Assembly: GCA_949752795.1 (NCBI GenBank)
Contig: OX457056.1
Location: forward strand, 180,754,428 to 180,818,427
Reading direction: 5' to 3'
Source of the DNA: Hyperoodon ampullatus
Taxonomy: Eukaryota > Chordata > Mammalia > Artiodactyla > Ziphiidae
DNA length: 64,000 nt
Shown here: one piece after another, positions 24,290-34,715 of the stretch
How positions within the stretch are numbered: position 1 is the first letter of the stretch
Layout: the number at the start of each line of letters is the position of its first letter
Program-made: the position numbers and the translations under genes
Notes under the pieces: generated by a model
What the model saw: only the letters and a program-made list of their open reading frames with translations
What the model was told of the DNA's origin: nothing
The model's database searches: none

Positions 24290-24455
24290 AGCTCGATAAA
24301 TATTTGATCAAATGACTGATAGCAGCAAGAAGACTCTACAGAACACTTAAACTCTCTATTTCCTATAGTCCTGTGAGGTAAGAATAAGTATTCTGCAGAT
24401 GAGGAAATTGATGCCCAGAGAGAGGGATGGTTTAGCTTGGGTGTGAGATCACAGA
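24290..24455 (-). repeat. MIR element
   Basis: 'tattctgcagatgaggaaat' and 'tgatgcccagagagagggat' are the MIR core on the minus strand, preceded by the 'tcctgtgaggtaagaat' block. Confidence 0.65.
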
Positions 24456-25294
24456 ACCAGTGAATATGCGGGGGTGTTGGGATTGTCATTCCTGTCTGAC
24501 TCTCCATCCTGGGCTCTCCGCCGGCAGCCACTGTAGCCAGGAGAGCTCCCATGACCAGCCACAAATGGAAGAAGAGGACCAGTGGGACAAGGGGCCAAGG
24601 CCAGGGTGATGTTCAGAGACCCTAACGGCAGGTCCAGTCAGGCTGCATCTGCGGGCATCCAGCATGGCAGACATCAGCTGACACCCACCTCCGAGCAGGG
24701 ATCCTTGAAACACTTGCAGTGAGGTTCTCAGGGGGCTCTCTGATGCTCAGGGAGCTGGGAGCCCCAGGTCTGAGTCCCGGATCTGGCACCAACTCTCAGT
24801 ATATCCCCACATAGCTCATCCCTTCCTGGAACTCTGTTGACTTCCCTAAAAAGGAAATAAGAGTAAGATTCATGAGATGTCGGAGGAGGGGCCCTAATTC
24901 CTGGGCAGGGGCAGGAGTGGGTGGTGGTCTCAGCAAACAAATCCCCAACATGCCCCCTTTTGGCCATATCCCCCTGCCAGGCTGTGTATGGTGAGGAGGC
25001 CAGCCATCTGCTAGACCCTGGGAAAGAGACCCCACTGGAAAGGGGTGTTTAGGACAGTCTGAGTCTTCCTGAGCAGAACCCCACCCTCTTCACCAGTGAG
25101 TGAGATCCCAACTTGAAGCTGTAACTGGAAGGGTGGGGTGGGTGGGCAGAGAAGGTAAAACCAATGCTTCCAGGCCCTAAGTGGCAGGATCTCAGGCTGG
25201 GGGGAGTAGACAGTGATGCCCGTCATTAAAATCTGGGCAGAGAAGCGTGAGGGCATGACCCACAGGGTCAAATGCTGTGTGTGACATGGTGGTA

Positions 25295-25503
25295 GAGTCG
25301 GCTCTCTGTATCCATGGGTTCCACACGTGTGGAGTCAATCAACCACAGATGGCAAACTTAATACACGATCAGCAGTTGGTTGAATCCAAGGATGTGGAAC
25401 CTGCAGATATAGAGGGCCGACTATAGCACTTGACCATCTGAGGATTTTGATATCTGTGGTGGGGCCTGGAACAAATACCCCGCGGATACTGAGGGAATGA
25501 CTG
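25295..25503. mobile_element. Non-autonomous Tigger-like DNA transposon
   Basis: The left end 'gtcggctctctgtatccatg' and the right end 'cgcggatactgagggaatga' are imperfect inverted repeats of each other, both close to the ends of a mammalian pogo/Tigger-type miniature element. Internal 'caatcaaccacagatggc' and 'tatctgtggtggggcctgga' fit. At about 209 bases it is near the usual full length of such elements. The subfamily was not assigned. Confidence 0.6.
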
Positions 25504-25509
25504 TTTATC

Positions 25510-27179
25510 TGTTGTGTACTTTGGTCTATGAGACAAACTGATGAGGGGCAGCTCAGAGCTACAGAGAGGAGTACTAAGGCTGGGAGGGGTCTCACATGCA
25601 GAGAACACACCAAGGCATTGGGTGGGGGCAGCTGGGTGTGAGGTCCAAACCACACCTGCTGCATAGTGCCGCACGCCCCCTCCTCTGGACTAGGTGCCAG
25701 GCTAGGGGCTACGGAAAGTGAATGGTGCGGGCTCCTGCCTGGGCTTCCCACTCTCCAATGACTGGGGAACATTCTGCAGGTCCCCTCTTGATGCTAGGTG
25801 GAGGCACAGGGCTGGTGGAGACTGGAGAAGTGAGGCTGGGGCCTGAGGTCTTCCCAAACTGGAAGAGCAGTAGAGATGGTATTGCCTCTTCCGCCACTGA
25901 ACCAGAGGGTTGCAGACCCCTCAGCAGAGGGCTGGGCAAGCAAATCAGTGGTCCCTGAAGCTGGGATCAACAGAGGAGGGTTGACACTGGGGCTCAATTC
26001 TCGGAGCCCAGAGATAGGACAAGATTCTCTTACAAGGGGCCCTGGGAGTGGGGCGGAGGGTGGTAGGATCTCGAGGGTGGAAGGGGTCAGGATTAGTCTG
26101 GGCTGGTGGACGCCTGATGGGAGTCTGTGTGTAAGGAGCCGGTGGTTGTCAGAGATTGGGGGATATTGAGCAAACTGAGCTCACAGGCCCCCATCCTAGT
26201 AGGGCAGGATCAGGATTTCCCAGGGCCTGGACTGGTTCCTGGCATCGTAGGGCGGGGAGAGAGTGAGACAGGGCGTTTTGGGGCTGCAGAGAGCAGCAGG
26301 AAGGGGTGCGAGCTTGGGCGGAGTCAGCTCATTCCCACATGGTCAATGTGCAAGCCAGCTGTTGGGGTCCCTGGGAGCAGGCTGAAGATTGAATGCCAGG
26401 AGTTGGGTTGGCTTGGGGGCAAAGGTGGAGACAGGGACATGGGCGAGGAAAGGGATGAGGAAAGGTGTGGGAGAATACGGGCTTTGGGGCCAGACCTGGG
26501 GAAGCAACTCTGGGCATGGAATCTAGGAGGCCGGGTGGAGGGCTCTGGGGACAAGACCTGGGTCTTGGAGGGGCCGTGGAGGCGGAGTGCAAAGGACCAG
26601 GGTCGGTCTTGGGGTCTGCGAGAGTGAATCTGAGAGGATCGGACTCTGGGGTCCAGGGCTTGGAGAATGAACGTCCGCAGGGTGGGGACGAAGAGGGGTC
26701 CGACCGAGTATCCCAGGGGACAGGTCCTAGCGCTGGGGTTCTCGAGGGCAGGGTGGGAAGTCCGTGCCTTGTGAAGGGCGGGGCCAGGGTGACCAAGAAC
26801 ACGGTGCGGGCCGTGAGAAAGGGAGTCTCCAGAGCGGCTGTAGACCTCTGTGCGGAGCGTGGTGACGGAGGGGAACAAGGACCGAGGCGGCGGAGCTATG
26901 AAGACTTGGGCTGGGGAGCTGGGTCGGGGGCTGGAGGATTGAGAGGAGCCGAGCCTATGAGACTTGGGACGGCGGGGTCGGGTCGGGAAGATGGGTGTCT
27001 TGGGTGGGGGGTCGTTGGACAGGCCTGTAAAACTGGAGATCATGGTGGGGCGGGGCCGAAAAGACGGGACTGTGGGACGTGCCGCGAGCAGGGGGTCAGG
27101 AAGGAGGACTGGGGGCTCGCGGGGCAGAGTAGGGGAGGGTTCGTGGGGCTGTAGGATGTGGGGATAGCGCGGGGAGCAG
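25510..27179. other. G-rich upstream flank of the GPRIN2 CpG island
   Basis: Purine-rich on the plus strand ('gggg', 'gga' repeats) with rising CpG density from about 26600. Large open frames occur on both strands over the same bases (plus 26465-27154, minus 26324-27313). This reflects the base composition rather than genes, and no known domain is present. Confidence 0.5.
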
Positions 27180-27500
27180 AGAGACCGTGGGGGCGGGGCC
27201 GGGGGCGGGGCCGGGACGCCGACGTGGGCGGTGGAGCGCCGGGGCGGGCCCAGGTGAGCAGGGCTGCCGCCCCCTTCTTCCCGTCTGTCCCGGCTCCCCA
27301 CCCCAGGCCCCATTCACCCCTCGGCGCCTCCCCGGCGCTGGCTCCGCGGGCCGGGCGGACCGCGGCTGGCGGCGTCTTCGGCTCAGGCCAGGTCCGGCTC
27401 GGCTCCATCTTGGGCCGCTGCGCCGGGCACCTGTGGCGGCCACAGGAGCAGCGCTTCCGCCGGCCTGCGCGGCCCTGGGCGGGCGAGAGGGTGAGAGGCC
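27180..27500 (+). promoter_or_regulatory. GPRIN2: CpG island with GC boxes: probable GPRIN2 promoter and first exon
   Basis: Dense CpG with two adjacent GC boxes ('gggggcggggccgggggcgg', about 27188-27212) and no TATA box. Two consensus donors follow: CAG|GTGAGC (GT at 27254) and AGG|GTGAGA (GT at 27491). Either could end the short non-coding first exon that would splice to the acceptor at 33344. The island is the only one upstream of the coding exon on the plus strand. The exact start site is not visible from sequence. Confidence 0.6.
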
Positions 27501-29624
27501 AGCTCCGTTCTCGCCAGTGTTAGGGCGAAGGAGGGTGGGATGGGCGGCGCCTCCCCTTCCTGCGCCCCGGAACCCCACTCCTCACCTCTCCCTGCACTCG
27601 GGCCCTCCGCATCCCGGCCCCTGCCCAGTGCTCAGCGCCCCCCATGGCCGCATCCCTCCTCTCTCTGGTCTCATTGTCTTTCCTATCCCCTCTTCCACGT
27701 CTCCTCTGCCCATCCTCCCATTTCTCAATACTCTGCCCAGGACCCCGTCTCATGCTGCCTCCACCCCTGTTCCTATGGTTTCTTCCCCTCCCCTTCCTCC
27801 TCCCTTTTCTATCCCCACCGCCCATCCCACCCTCCTCCCACTGCCCCCAGCCCCAGACCTTCCTTCCCTCTCTCATTCCTCCTGCCCTCCATCCCTACCC
27901 CCTTGGCCCACAGCCCCGTCTTCCTTCAGTCACTGTCTTTGCTGCTGGGAAGGTCTGTAGCCTAGTTTGGGGGATCGCGTTGAGGACCTTCTCCCTGAGT
28001 CCCGGTGGGCTTTGTGTGGGAGGGTCAGGGCAGGGACCCTTGCCCCTGGGGGAGAGTGCGTGGTGTGGTGTGTTCGGGCCTTTGGCTCTACAGCCTGTAC
28101 GTTTGTTGTGCAGTGTGCAGCTGTGTGGATGCTGTTTCCTGCAGGCTCACACAGCAAGCGGGCCTGTATGTCGGCCTCTGGTGTGTCCACGGCTGCGGCG
28201 TGGGCCTATGCTGGTTCATGGGTGCCCGTGGCCACGCAGGTAGGGACACACCAGCCACCTGGGCTGCTTCGGGTTTGGGGCAGCTGGGCCTGGAGGCTGA
28301 CCTTCTCCATCCCAGGTTCCTCCTGGGAAGTATGGGCAAATCTGGGGCTGGTGGGGCCTAGGCTTCTCTGTGGTGAGCAGAGCTGGGTCCTGGGGCCTCT
28401 GCCCCACTGTTACCCCAGAACCCTTTCCTGCATAGCTTGTGAGCTGGGCATCTTGTTCTTAAGGCTCTGTGATGGGTACGTTTTGTCCCTCTAAACACTT
28501 CTCAGTAGCTCAGGAATGCTCCCTACTGCATTCCCCCACTTTGGCCCTAAACAGTCTGGTCCCATCAGTCCCTCTTTTGCTGCTGGGATGGATCAGACCA
28601 CCTGCTGGAGGTTGCCACATCCTCACTATGCAATGTAGGATTTGGGTGGTGTGTATCCCTCCCTGGTCCCTGAGTGGTAAGATCCACATCTCAACATATG
28701 AGCAGTTTCTCCTCCTGACCACATAGCTTTGCTTTTTCCTGTCTTGGTTTTGCTGGAAGCAGAAGTCATCATCCAAATGCCTGTCCCTTAAAAGAGAAGA
28801 CCTAAATGGATGCCACAGGTGTGGTCTGCAATGGGGCCTGCTTGCACTGGCCTTGGTAATCCCCCTGGGCTCATCCCCAGAGGCCTTGGGCTCCTCTGCT
28901 AGGGCGACACAGCAGGAGTTGGAACCTCTGACCAGGTCAACCTAGCATTCTCTTTGGTTGGGCCACTCTGGAAGTTTTTGCAGAACTGGAGTTTTTTACT
29001 CAAAATGATATTGGTTGAATGCTGCGTGTGAGGCTGGTTGCTCCTCCACTTGCTGACAAGCAGAACTGAGGCAGCAGGAGAGTGCTGCCTTGGCCACAGG
29101 GAATTGGCCACAGTGCAAATTTGACTGGCATCAAATGGGGCAGGAGAGAGAACATTAAACTGTCATCTAAAGAACACTAGGGGTCTTGGATGCCTCTGTG
29201 CCTGTGCTTTAACTTGTGCTAAAACATCTTCCCAGGGTCTCTTTTTTGCATGAAACCAGAGCCTTTTCCATGATTTTTAAGGCAGATGGACATGCCATTT
29301 GGGGCACTTAGAATGCAGACTCCAAACTTGTGTGTGTCCGTATGCATGCAGGTATGAGCGTGTGCATGGGCATCCTTCAAAGTTGAGGTTTAAAATAGAC
29401 TTGGAAACAGTGTGATGATGGAGACATTGGGAACAGTTGGTAACTAGGTCCTAGGATGGGGTGAGGGTAGGAAAGATTAAGAAGCGAGACCAGGCTAACC
29501 TATAGGGTGTCTCGATGGCTTCCTAAAAGCCATCTTTCTGCTCCCCCCCACCCCCCGGTACTAGTCCTGTGATACCTTGAGCACAAGTCACTCCTGATGG
29601 GAGGAAGAAAGATAAGATTATTAA

Positions 29625-29770
29625 CAATCACTGTTCCAGGCAGTCCATATGCCATCACGTTCAGTCTTCACAACAGCCCTGCAGGGTGGGGATTTATTTC
29701 CGATTTGCAGATTGGGGTAACTGAGGCTCAGAGTGGTTAGGGGTCCACCTGAGTGCACATATGTAGGAAG
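29625..29770 (-). repeat. MIR element
   Basis: 'agcccTGCAGGGTGGGGATT' followed by 'gcagattggggtaactgagg' and 'ctcagagtggttaggggtcc' is the MIR core read on the minus strand. Confidence 0.65.
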
Positions 29771-30694
29771 GGGAAGAGCCTGGATTGGAAGCAGACCCCT
29801 TGTCCCACCTGCTTGCACTTGGCTCCAAGGTTCATTTGGTCAGCTCCATTGCTTCTGGAGAGGCCCCTCTTCTTGGTGGTATGCTATGTGGGAAACCTCC
29901 TTTCCCTGGCATAACTCGAGTAACTTCCCTTGAAGCCCTTTCCTCGTTCAGGCTGGGAAGGCCAGCTAGGGTTCAGCTGTGGGTTCTTTGACATTTCTGA
30001 GCTGCTCCAGGTCTCAGTTTTGTCACCTGCCATTTGTGGAGGTAGGCTGAGGAAGGGAACCAACAGAAATATAACCTCCTCCCCCCACCCCCGGTGTCTT
30101 TGTGGTCACTGTTCTCTCACTGGGTGATGACCAACCCTGGACACTAGACAGCCATCTGGTGAGGCAGGCACAGCGGGACCCTTGTCACTGATGGCTTCTC
30201 ACCAGCTCCTGGTGGAGTCTGAGGGTATCCCCAGCCTTGTCCCACCCTTTCCTTAGGATGGCCAGGGCCTGGCCTGGCTTCTTAAGGACCTATTTGTGAG
30301 GAGGGTCCAGGGTAGGTGAGGCTTAGCCAGAAGCTGTGTAGGCTGTCCAGATAGGGCTTCCTTGGCATACTTGGTCTTGGGGCTCTGGCTGTCTGCCTGC
30401 CAGGGGCTATCTGTGACCACAGCCTTCCCACGCAGCAGGCACTCCTCCTGCCCTCTTGACTCTGGGAAGCCTATGAAGCTGCTAAGAAGCAGGTCGGGCG
30501 GGATGGACATCCAGGCTTTGTTCCGACTCATTCACTTGTTCCACTGGCATGTTGTGGGCCCCACTGGGAGTGCCAGACGCTGCGCCGGGTTCTGGGACTC
30601 CAGTTGAGCCATGACAGCAGTAAATAAAAAGGAACGACAGTGGAGAGTGATGGTGTCTGGGATGGAGGTCTGCACGGTGCTCAGAGGGAGCACA

Positions 30695-30885
30695 GAGACC
30701 CTCAGACACTCTTGGGTTTAATTCCTGGCTTAACCACTTACCAGCCGTGTGTCCTTGAGCAAGTCACTAAACCTCTCTCATACGTCTCAGATGACATATG
30801 TCATGAGGTTGCTTGGACTGTTAAATGAGACAGTGCTGGAAAGGAGATGGCACGTGCCTGGCAAACAGTGGGCGATTGGTCACTG
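30695..30885 (+). repeat. MIR element
   Basis: 'gggtttaattcctggcttaa', 'ccttgagcaagtcactaaac', 'ctctctcatacgtctcagat' and 'atggcacgtgcctggcaaac' follow the MIR order on the plus strand. 'ttggactgttaaatgagaca' is its middle part. Confidence 0.7.
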
Positions 30886-31104
30886 GGAGCTGTTTTTCTT
30901 ATTATCATCACTGTGATTGTTATTGGCTTTGTTGCCCTTCTCTGTTGATGTGTCCATCTTAGAACACCTTGAGGGCTGGGCCTGGGCCATAGTCCTCTCT
31001 TGCCTACTCATCCTTTTCCTGACTCTTCCAGGGACCAGTCTGGCTTCAGCCCCAAGGAGCAGCCAGGACAGGATACTCCTGCCCAGGCTGGGACCATGTC
31101 TATA

Positions 31105-31310
31105 GCTGCACAGTCCAGTATGGTCATCATTTAACCATAGGTGGCCCTTTAAATTTCACTTACTTAAATTTCAATAAAATAAGATTTCAGTTTCTCAGTC
31201 GCACTAGCCACAGGTCAAGTGCTCAGCTCACATGTGACCAGCGCCTACTGCATTGGATGGCACAGAGCAGCATCTTTCCATCATTGCCGGAAGTCGTGCT
31301 GAACTGGGCT
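31105..31310. mobile_element. Non-autonomous hAT-like DNA transposon
   Basis: 'ctgcacagtccagtatggtc', 'ctttaaatttcacttactta', 'ctcagtcgcactagccacag', 'gtcaagtgctcagctcacat' and 'gcattggatggcacagagca' match my memory of a common mammalian MER element (hAT/Charlie group). Ends are degraded. Confidence 0.55.
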
Positions 31311-32298
31311 TCATAGCAAGCCTGGAGCTCTCAGGGGACAGCTGCCCTAGAAACATCCTCACCATTGGCTCGAACAGCCACCAGCCATCTCCTGAGCTCT
31401 GGGACAGCGAGAAGTTTGTAATATACAGAAACTGAGTTCCTGAGAGCCTTTCCCACATTCCCTTTCAAGTGGCCTTGCTCACCTGGCCAGGGTGGTTGGT
31501 TTCTTGACAGTTCTTATCAGCCCAGGCTGGGAAGGCAGGACTGGGATTGCCCAAACTGCAGCTGTTACCTGCTATCCCTGCCGTGTTCCTCCAGCTGGTC
31601 CTGCCTGGCTGGGAGTCTCAGAGTAATGCTTCTAATTCACAGCTTTGGCCAGGGCCAGGCTGGCCCAGATGCCCTGGCTCCACTCCCTCCCTTTGGGGCC
31701 CTGCCCAGCCCCTAGCCTGCTGCCCCCTTGTTGTGCTCTGAACACATGCCTCCTGCTTTCTGCTTACCCTGTTCCTTGTTCCTTCCCCCTGGGCACCATC
31801 TCCCTCCTCTCTCTCCAGGCCTGACCTGCATGGCTGGTCCTCCAGGAAGTTCTGATCCATCATGCAAAGTGAGCTCTCCTGCCTTGGAAATGACCTCCCT
31901 CAGACCCCGTTCTTGGCACTCAGCCCTTTCCCCTATGGGTTTACTCTTGTATTCGCTTGTTCTCTCCATCAGACACACGGCAGACACTCTCTGAGTGCCA
32001 GCCACGTGTTAGGACAGACAGTGGGGAACAGGCCACAGGCTTTGACAGCTTCAGGCTGGTGGGAGGCCCACAGTTGGCCAGACTTTTCCATCCAGACAGT
32101 GCTCAGCCAGAGATGGAGCCAGTCCCGTTGGGGAAAGCTTCCCCGGGAGGAGACACTAAGGTTGAAGGGGCCGGTGCTGACTCTGGGCTGCAGACGGGCC
32201 AGCGGGCAGGTCTGGAGGAGTCTGTATGGCTAGAGGAAGGGACAGGAATGGCAGGGAGGGAATGGGGCAGGAAGGGTGCGGGTGTCTGATTGGTGGTA

Positions 32299-32503
32299 CA
32301 GGTATCCCCTGCTTTTCAAAAGTTCACTTTATGTCACTTCACTTTTATGAGAGACCTACATTAATTAGTACATGTTTTCAATAAAGGAAAGAAATCCGAA
32401 GAGGATTTTACAAGAAAAGGTAGTTGCTTCTTTGCTTTACACCATTTTGGTTTACGAACGGTTCCATAGCAGTGCTGTACTTTCGGATAGTGGGGGAGGC
32501 CTG
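32299..32503. mobile_element. Short interspersed repeat, DNA-transposon-like
   Basis: 'caggtatcccctgcttttca', 'aaagttcactttatgtcact', 'gaaatccgaagaggatttta' and 'accattttggtttacgaacg' belong to a repeat I recognise as common in artiodactyls, but I am not certain of its class. The ends ('caggtatccc' and 'gggggaggcctg') form a weak inverted pair. Confidence 0.45.
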
Positions 32504-32564
32504 CACTGGACCCCATTCTCGGGGGGCACAGCTGATCTAAACTAGTTCCATGTTGCCCAGTTCC

Positions 32565-32632
32565 AAGAGCCTGGCATGCAGTAGGTGCTCAGGAGATGGC
32601 TGTGGGAGGAATGAACAAATGCCGAGTGAGTC
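32565..32632 (+). repeat. L2/MIR-type 3' end fragment
   Basis: 'gagcctggcatgcagtaggt' followed by 'gctcaggagatggctgtggg' and 'aatgaac' is the typical end block ('gcctggcacatagtaggcgc') of L2 or MIR. Confidence 0.45.
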
Positions 32633-33330
32633 CTGTGCATAGAGGGCTGGTATGGGGGCCTCTTCCTACCCTTGGAGCCTGTGATGGAAGTCAGGAAAGC
32701 CCTTCCCCTTCATGGCAGCCAAGACTGATCCCCAGAGACGTGACAGCTCAGTCAGGCTATGCCAGAGAAGATGGGGAGGGAGCATGGGAGAACCCAGGGT
32801 GGTTCTCAGTGTGCCCTGTATTCATTTCTTGCTTGTCCCACGAAACTTCTCTGAGCCCCCTCCCCACACCGTGTACCAAGGAGGCTCTAGTCCAGGTGAA
32901 AGAGATACTGACAGTTGTGGGAGGAACCTGGCTAGTATTCACCAGTTGAGCTTTACTGGTTATTAAAATGCTGCAATACTTCTGTGCTAAGACTTATTGT
33001 CCCCAGCAGGCTTGGCCTCTCCCCTGGCTCCCCGCTTCCCCATAACCCAGCAGTAAAGAGTCAACAGCTGGGTGGTCTCTACGACCTTACCCTAGGGCTC
33101 CTTCTGATCGCTCGGTTCTGGTTTTTAGATATTTGAAGTGTCATCCCTGTGTATAATGTGTGGTGACCTTGATTTGAAGTGTCTGGTCTTCTGTCATCGT
33201 TTTGCTTGTGGCTTTGACTGGTCAGGCAGGCTGGGACTGAAGCTGTCCCCGCAGTGTGCCTTGCACCCTGTGGGCCCCCAGCAGAGTCCAGCGGAAGTGC
33301 TGCACCCAACTCAACGCCGCTCCCTCCCTC

Positions 33331-33344
33331 TCTCTCTCCTGCAG
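33331..33344 (+). other. GPRIN2: Splice acceptor of the GPRIN2 coding exon
   Basis: A long C/T tract (from about 33320) ends in 'ctcctgcag' at 33344. The exon then has six untranslated bases, gcagcc, before ATG. An open frame runs upstream to 33138 without a stop, but those residues lie in the intron and do not resemble the protein family. The acceptor therefore decides the start. Confidence 0.7.
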
Positions 33345-33350
33345 GCAGCC

Positions 33351-34715
33351 ATGAGATCCAGCCGCCCTGAGCGGGGTGCCCAGGAACCCCTCAGTCCCTG
33401 CCCTCAGCCCCTGTCCTGGAGCTCCTCCAGCCTGCTGGGCAAAGGCCGGGGTCAGAGGCCGGAGCTCCATAAGAGCGCCAGCAGCACCGTATGGCGGGCC
33501 CAGCCGGGCGAGGCCAGCACAGGTGTCCAGGTCCTGGAGGAGGAAGGGCGCCAGGCTGAGAGTGAGGAACAGGCACCGGCCTCCAGCCCCCGGCCACAGC
33601 CCAGGGCCGTGGGTCACTGGCGGAGCAGCACTGTGGGCAACGTGTCTACCGTGGGCGGTGGTGACCTGTGCTGCCTGCGGGACCCCAGCACCGCCGCTGT
33701 GCAGAGAAGCCACTTGGACCTGGTCTGCAGCACCCTGACCTGGGGCCACAGCAGTGCCCGAAAGGCCAGCCTCAGCTGCTCGGCCCTGGGCAGCTCGCCT
33801 GTCCATAGAGCTCAGCTGCAGCCCAGCAGCACTTCTGGCCAGGGTGGCCAAGCCCCCGCAGGCCTGGAAAGGGACCTGGCTCTGGAGGATGAGACTTCAA
33901 ACTCAGCCTGGACACTGGAGGAGAGTCAGGTGTGGGTGCCGCCACCTGACCTGGGGGGCACAATGACCCACAGCAGCAGCCTCAAAGCCACTGGGCAGTC
34001 GGCCACCACCTCCTGCCATGCTCTGCCCCCAGCGGCCCTACTCTGTGGCGTGAGGGAGGTGGGAGCCAGCAGCTGCTGCCATGGCTTGCCTGCCCCAGGG
34101 ATCCTGGCCTTTCCTAAACTAGTGGCATCAGTGAGTGCATCTGGGCTGCAGGCTCAGCATGGGGTGAAATTCCAGTGTAGGTTGCCTGCGGGGCTTCCTG
34201 GGCATTCCCACTGCTGTGCCTACCCTTGGGGTCCCACCGGGTTAACTATGGAGGCTGGCGCCAGGACCAAGGATATGTGGACCATGACCTCAGCAAGTGA
34301 CTTGGCCCCCATCTTGGCATCACCTCTGTCAGCCCAGGATGCCGGTGTGCAAGCAGCCCCCAAGGCAGTCTGCAAAGCTGTGGCCACCAGCCCGCCTCTG
34401 GAGGCCCCTGTGGCCCTGCACACATTCCCGGAGGTAACTCTGGGGTCCAGCCTGGAGGAGGTGCCATCCCCTGTGCGGGACGTGCGATGGGATGCTGAGG
34501 GTATGACATGGGAGGTGTATGGAGCTGCAGTGGACCCTGAGGTACTCGGCCTGGCCATCCAGAAGCACCTGGAGATGCAGTTTGAGCAGCTGCAGCGGGC
34601 CCCTGCCAGCGAGAACAGCCTGTCTGCAGAGGGCCGGAGGGGGCCACTTCGAGCTGTTATGCAGTCCCTACAGTGCCCCAGCTGCTGCGGCTGCTCCAGT
34701 GCAGCCCCTGAGTAA
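33351..34715 (+). CDS. GPRIN2: G protein-regulated inducer of neurite outgrowth 2
   Basis: The protein has 454 residues, against about 458 in human, with the coding region in a single uninterrupted exon as in other mammals. GPRIN proteins bind activated Gi/o/z alpha subunits at the plasma membrane and promote neurite growth. Seen here: a serine-rich, low-complexity N-terminus ([16 protein letters not shown] near 25-40), the conserved [12 protein letters not shown] and [20 protein letters not shown] segments in the middle, and the family's C-terminal region from about residue 350. The latter includes [20 protein letters not shown] starting at residue 375 and a helical LEMQFEQLQ segment. The tail ends in a cysteine cluster at residues 442, 445, 446 and 448, a plausible palmitoylation site by analogy with GPRIN1. 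The start at 33351 is chosen by homology and by the acceptor just upstream. There are no frameshifts or premature stops, so the gene looks intact. Confidence 0.95.
   Translation: MRSSRPERGAQEPLSPCPQPLSWSSSSLLGKGRGQRPELHKSASSTVWRAQPGEASTGVQVLEEEGRQAESEEQAPASSPRPQPRAVGHWRSSTVGNVSTVGGGDLCCLRDPSTAAVQRSHLDLVCSTLTWGHSSARKASLSCSALGSSPVHRAQLQPSSTSGQGGQAPAGLERDLALEDETSNSAWTLEESQVWVPPPDLGGTMTHSSSLKATGQSATTSCHALPPAALLCGVREVGASSCCHGLPAPGILAFPKLVASVSASGLQAQHGVKFQCRLPAGLPGHSHCCAYPWGPTGLTMEAGARTKDMWTMTSASDLAPILASPLSAQDAGVQAAPKAVCKAVATSPPLEAPVALHTFPEVTLGSSLEEVPSPVRDVRWDAEGMTWEVYGAAVDPEVLGLAIQKHLEMQFEQLQRAPASENSLSAEGRRGPLRAVMQSLQCPSCCGCSSAAPE

Larger units (their letters stand above)
27254..33344 (+). other. 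GPRIN2: Probable 5'UTR intron of GPRIN2
   Basis: Bounded by one of the donors in the CpG island and by the acceptor 'ctctctctcctgcag' ending at 33344, seven bases before the ATG. It contains no SINE of the CHR type, in contrast to the DNA on its left. It carries MIR, hAT-like and other old repeats listed separately. The remainder (27500-29600, for example) is C/T-rich sequence with overlapping spurious frames and nothing else recognisable. Confidence 0.55.

Noticed and set aside
26324..27313. 329-codon minus-strand frame and the overlapping 229-codon plus-strand frame
   Set aside because: Both are open because the DNA is G-rich and poor in TA-containing stops. They are rich in proline, serine, arginine or glycine, with no domain and no exon structure.
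27187..28243. Overlapping plus frames of 140-257 codons
   Set aside because: C/T-rich sequence in three frames at once gives proline/serine/leucine-rich readings. The region fits a 5'UTR intron better.
33138..33350. Upstream extension of the GPRIN2 frame to a 525-codon reading
   Set aside because: The extra 71 codons cross a good splice acceptor at 33344, do not resemble the family N-terminus, and would make the protein longer than any GPRIN2 I know.
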